Source: Yersinia thracica (GTDB lineage Bacteria; Pseudomonadota; Gammaproteobacteria; Enterobacterales; Enterobacteriaceae). From it: a stretch of DNA of 64,000 nt. Position numbers and translations under genes: made by a program. Below are positions 62,666 to 64,000 of this stretch, in pieces (position 1 is the stretch's first letter; every line of letters begins with the position of its first letter). Where the stretch lies: NCBI RefSeq assembly GCF_902170565.1, contig NZ_CABHXX010000135.1:1-64000 (forward strand). The letters run 5' to 3'. The notes under the pieces were generated by a model, which did not search any database, was not told the origin of the DNA, and saw only the letters and a program-made list of their open reading frames with translations.

Positions 62666-64000
62666 ATGAGCAAAGTCAAACTTGCCATCATCGGCAACGG
62701 TATGGTCGGCCACCGCTTTATTGAAGACTTATTGGATAAAGCAGATAAAGACCAATTTGAGATAACCGTCTTTTGCGAAGAACCGCGCATCGCTTATGAC
62801 CGGGTTCATCTTTCTTCTTATTTCTCCCACCACACCGCGGAAGAACTGTCACTGGTTCGCGAAGGTTTTTATGACAAGCACGGCGTCAATGTGCTGGTTG
62901 GCGAACGCGCCATTACCATTAACCGCAAAGAGAAAGTTATCCACTCCAACAGCGGCCGTACTCTGTATTACGACAAGCTGGTTATGGCGACTGGCTCTTA
63001 TCCGTGGATCCCACCGATTAAAGGCAGCGAAGGGCAAGATTGCTTTGTTTACCGCACCATTGAAGATTTAAATGCCATTGAAGCTTGCACCCGCCGCAGC
63101 AAACGCGGGGCGGTGATTGGCGGCGGGTTATTAGGATTGGAAGCAGCGGGCGCACTGAAAAGCCTCGGCGTTGAAACCCATGTCATTGAGTTTGCTCCGG
63201 TATTAATGGCTGAACAGCTTGATCCCATGGGCGGCGACCAACTGCGCCAGAAGATTGAGCGCATGGGCGTCCGAGTTCACACTGGCAAAAATACCCAAGA
63301 AATTGTCCATAGCGGGCAAAACAGCCGCAAAACTATGCTGTTTGCCGATGGTTCGCAGCTGGAAGTCGATTTTATCGTGTTTTCCACCGGCATCCGTCCG
63401 CAAGACAAACTGGCCCATCAATGCGGTTTAGCCACAGCACGCCGTGGTGGTATTGCTATCAATGATTATTGCCAGACGTCTGATCCGGATGTGTACGCCA
63501 TTGGCGAATGCGCATCCTGGCAAGAGCGGACTTTCGGGCTGGTTGCGCCGGGTTACAAAATGGCGCAAGTGACCGCCGACCATTTACTGGGGCGCGAAAA
63601 TGCCTTCCATGGCGCAGATATGAGCGCCAAGCTCAAGCTGCTGGGAGTGGATGTCGGCGGGATTGGTGATGCCCATGGCCGCACTGAAGGTGCGCGCAGC
63701 TATGTCTATCTGGATGAAAGTAAAGAAATTTATAAGCGTTTGGTGGTCAGTGCCGACAACAAAACCCTGCTCGGGGCGGTGCTGGTGGGGGATACCAGCG
63801 ATTACGGCAATCTGCTGCAACTGGCCCTGAATAATATTGAGCTACCGGAAAATCCAGACAGTCTGATTTTACCGGCTCACGCGGGCAGCAAACCGGCGAT
63901 GGGGGTGGATTCACTGCCAGATACTGCACAAATCTGCTCCTGTTTTGATGTCACCAAAGGCGACATTATTCAGGCCATCGGCCAGGGCTGCCATACCGTG
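62666..64000 (+). CDS. nirB: NADH-dependent nitrite reductase large subunit, 5' part
   Basis: Assimilatory/detoxifying reduction of nitrite to ammonium in the cytosol during anaerobic growth. The first 445 codons are present and the frame runs off the window edge. FAD motif IIGNGMVGHRF (8-18), NADH motif VIGGGLLGLEAAGALKSLG (about 149-167), FAD closing motif DVYAIGEC and the start of the Bfd-like [2Fe-2S] domain ICSCFDVTKGD (about 425-435). The siroheme and [4Fe-4S] domains would follow outside. Start by GAGG before the ATG. Controlled by the FNR and NarL/NarP sites just upstream. Confidence 0.97.
   Translation, partial: MSKVKLAIIGNGMVGHRFIEDLLDKADKDQFEITVFCEEPRIAYDRVHLSSYFSHHTAEELSLVREGFYDKHGVNVLVGERAITINRKEKVIHSNSGRTLYYDKLVMATGSYPWIPPIKGSEGQDCFVYRTIEDLNAIEACTRRSKRGAVIGGGLLGLEAAGALKSLGVETHVIEFAPVLMAEQLDPMGGDQLRQKIERMGVRVHTGKNTQEIVHSGQNSRKTMLFADGSQLEVDFIVFSTGIRPQDKLAHQCGLATARRGGIAINDYCQTSDPDVYAIGECASWQERTFGLVAPGYKMAQVTADHLLGRENAFHGADMSAKLKLLGVDVGGIGDAHGRTEGARSYVYLDESKEIYKRLVVSADNKTLLGAVLVGDTSDYGNLLQLALNNIELPENPDSLILPAHAGSKPAMGVDSLPDTAQICSCFDVTKGDIIQAIGQGCHTV

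Overview
The window reads as a chromosomal segment of an enterobacterium of the genus Yersinia. This is inferred from gene order, from close protein similarity to the Escherichia coli homologues throughout, and from an ERIC repeat typical of Yersinia intergenic regions. No species can be fixed by eye. Gene density is high, and there are no prophages, insertion sequences, CRISPR arrays or tRNA genes. Almost all of it is core genome in the order known from the rrnD-to-nirB part of the E. coli map.

Layout. Positions 1-255 hold the promoter and leader of a ribosomal RNA operon that is transcribed leftwards out of the window. Next come yrdA, the leftward block dprA-smg-yrdD-tsaC-aroE, the rightward block def-fmt-rsmB-trkA-mscL, and the leftward genes arfA, zntR and yhdN. 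From 10.8 to 24.8 kb lie the three large ribosomal protein operons (alpha, spc, S10) with rpoA and secY, all on the minus strand. Their promoters, terminators and autoregulatory leaders are recognisable. The iron-storage pair bfd-bfr separates them from the str operon (rpsL-rpsG-fusA-tufA), which is followed upstream by tusBCD-yheO (tRNA thiolation), fkpA, slyX, slyD, yheV and the glutathione-gated potassium efflux pair kefGB.

From yheS (37.3 kb) to nirB the backbone is interrupted by accessory genes. Between yheS and yheT sit two glycosyltransferases (GT2 and GT9, probably lipopolysaccharide core), a complete taurine-sulfur operon tauABCD, a PhzF-family enzyme and a LysE-family exporter. After yheTU-prkB-yhfA-crp-yhfK-argD-pabA comes a HerA-type ATPase (YjgR family), where E. 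coli has fic and yhfG. Between ppiA and tsgA is a small sugar cassette: a family 4 6-phospho-glycosidase and a LacI-family regulator, with a 20-bp perfect palindrome as the likely operator. Between tsgA and nirB is a lone cytosine deaminase gene. The window ends inside nirB, whose upstream region has a well-formed NarL/NarP and FNR site pair.

Functionally the window joins translation (rRNA, ribosomal proteins, elongation factors, initiator tRNA formylation and deformylation, ribosome rescue, tRNA modification) with envelope homeostasis (secY, fkpA, mscL, trkA, kefB), global regulation (crp, rpoA) and several niche functions (taurine use, beta-glucoside use, nitrite respiration). No wholly novel system was found. 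The most useful non-coding observations are an RNase III-type hairpin inside the arfA coding sequence, an ERIC element running into the ribosome-binding region of the LacI-family regulator, the LacI-type operator, a large inverted repeat in front of tauA, and in-frame minisatellites in yheT and tauA.
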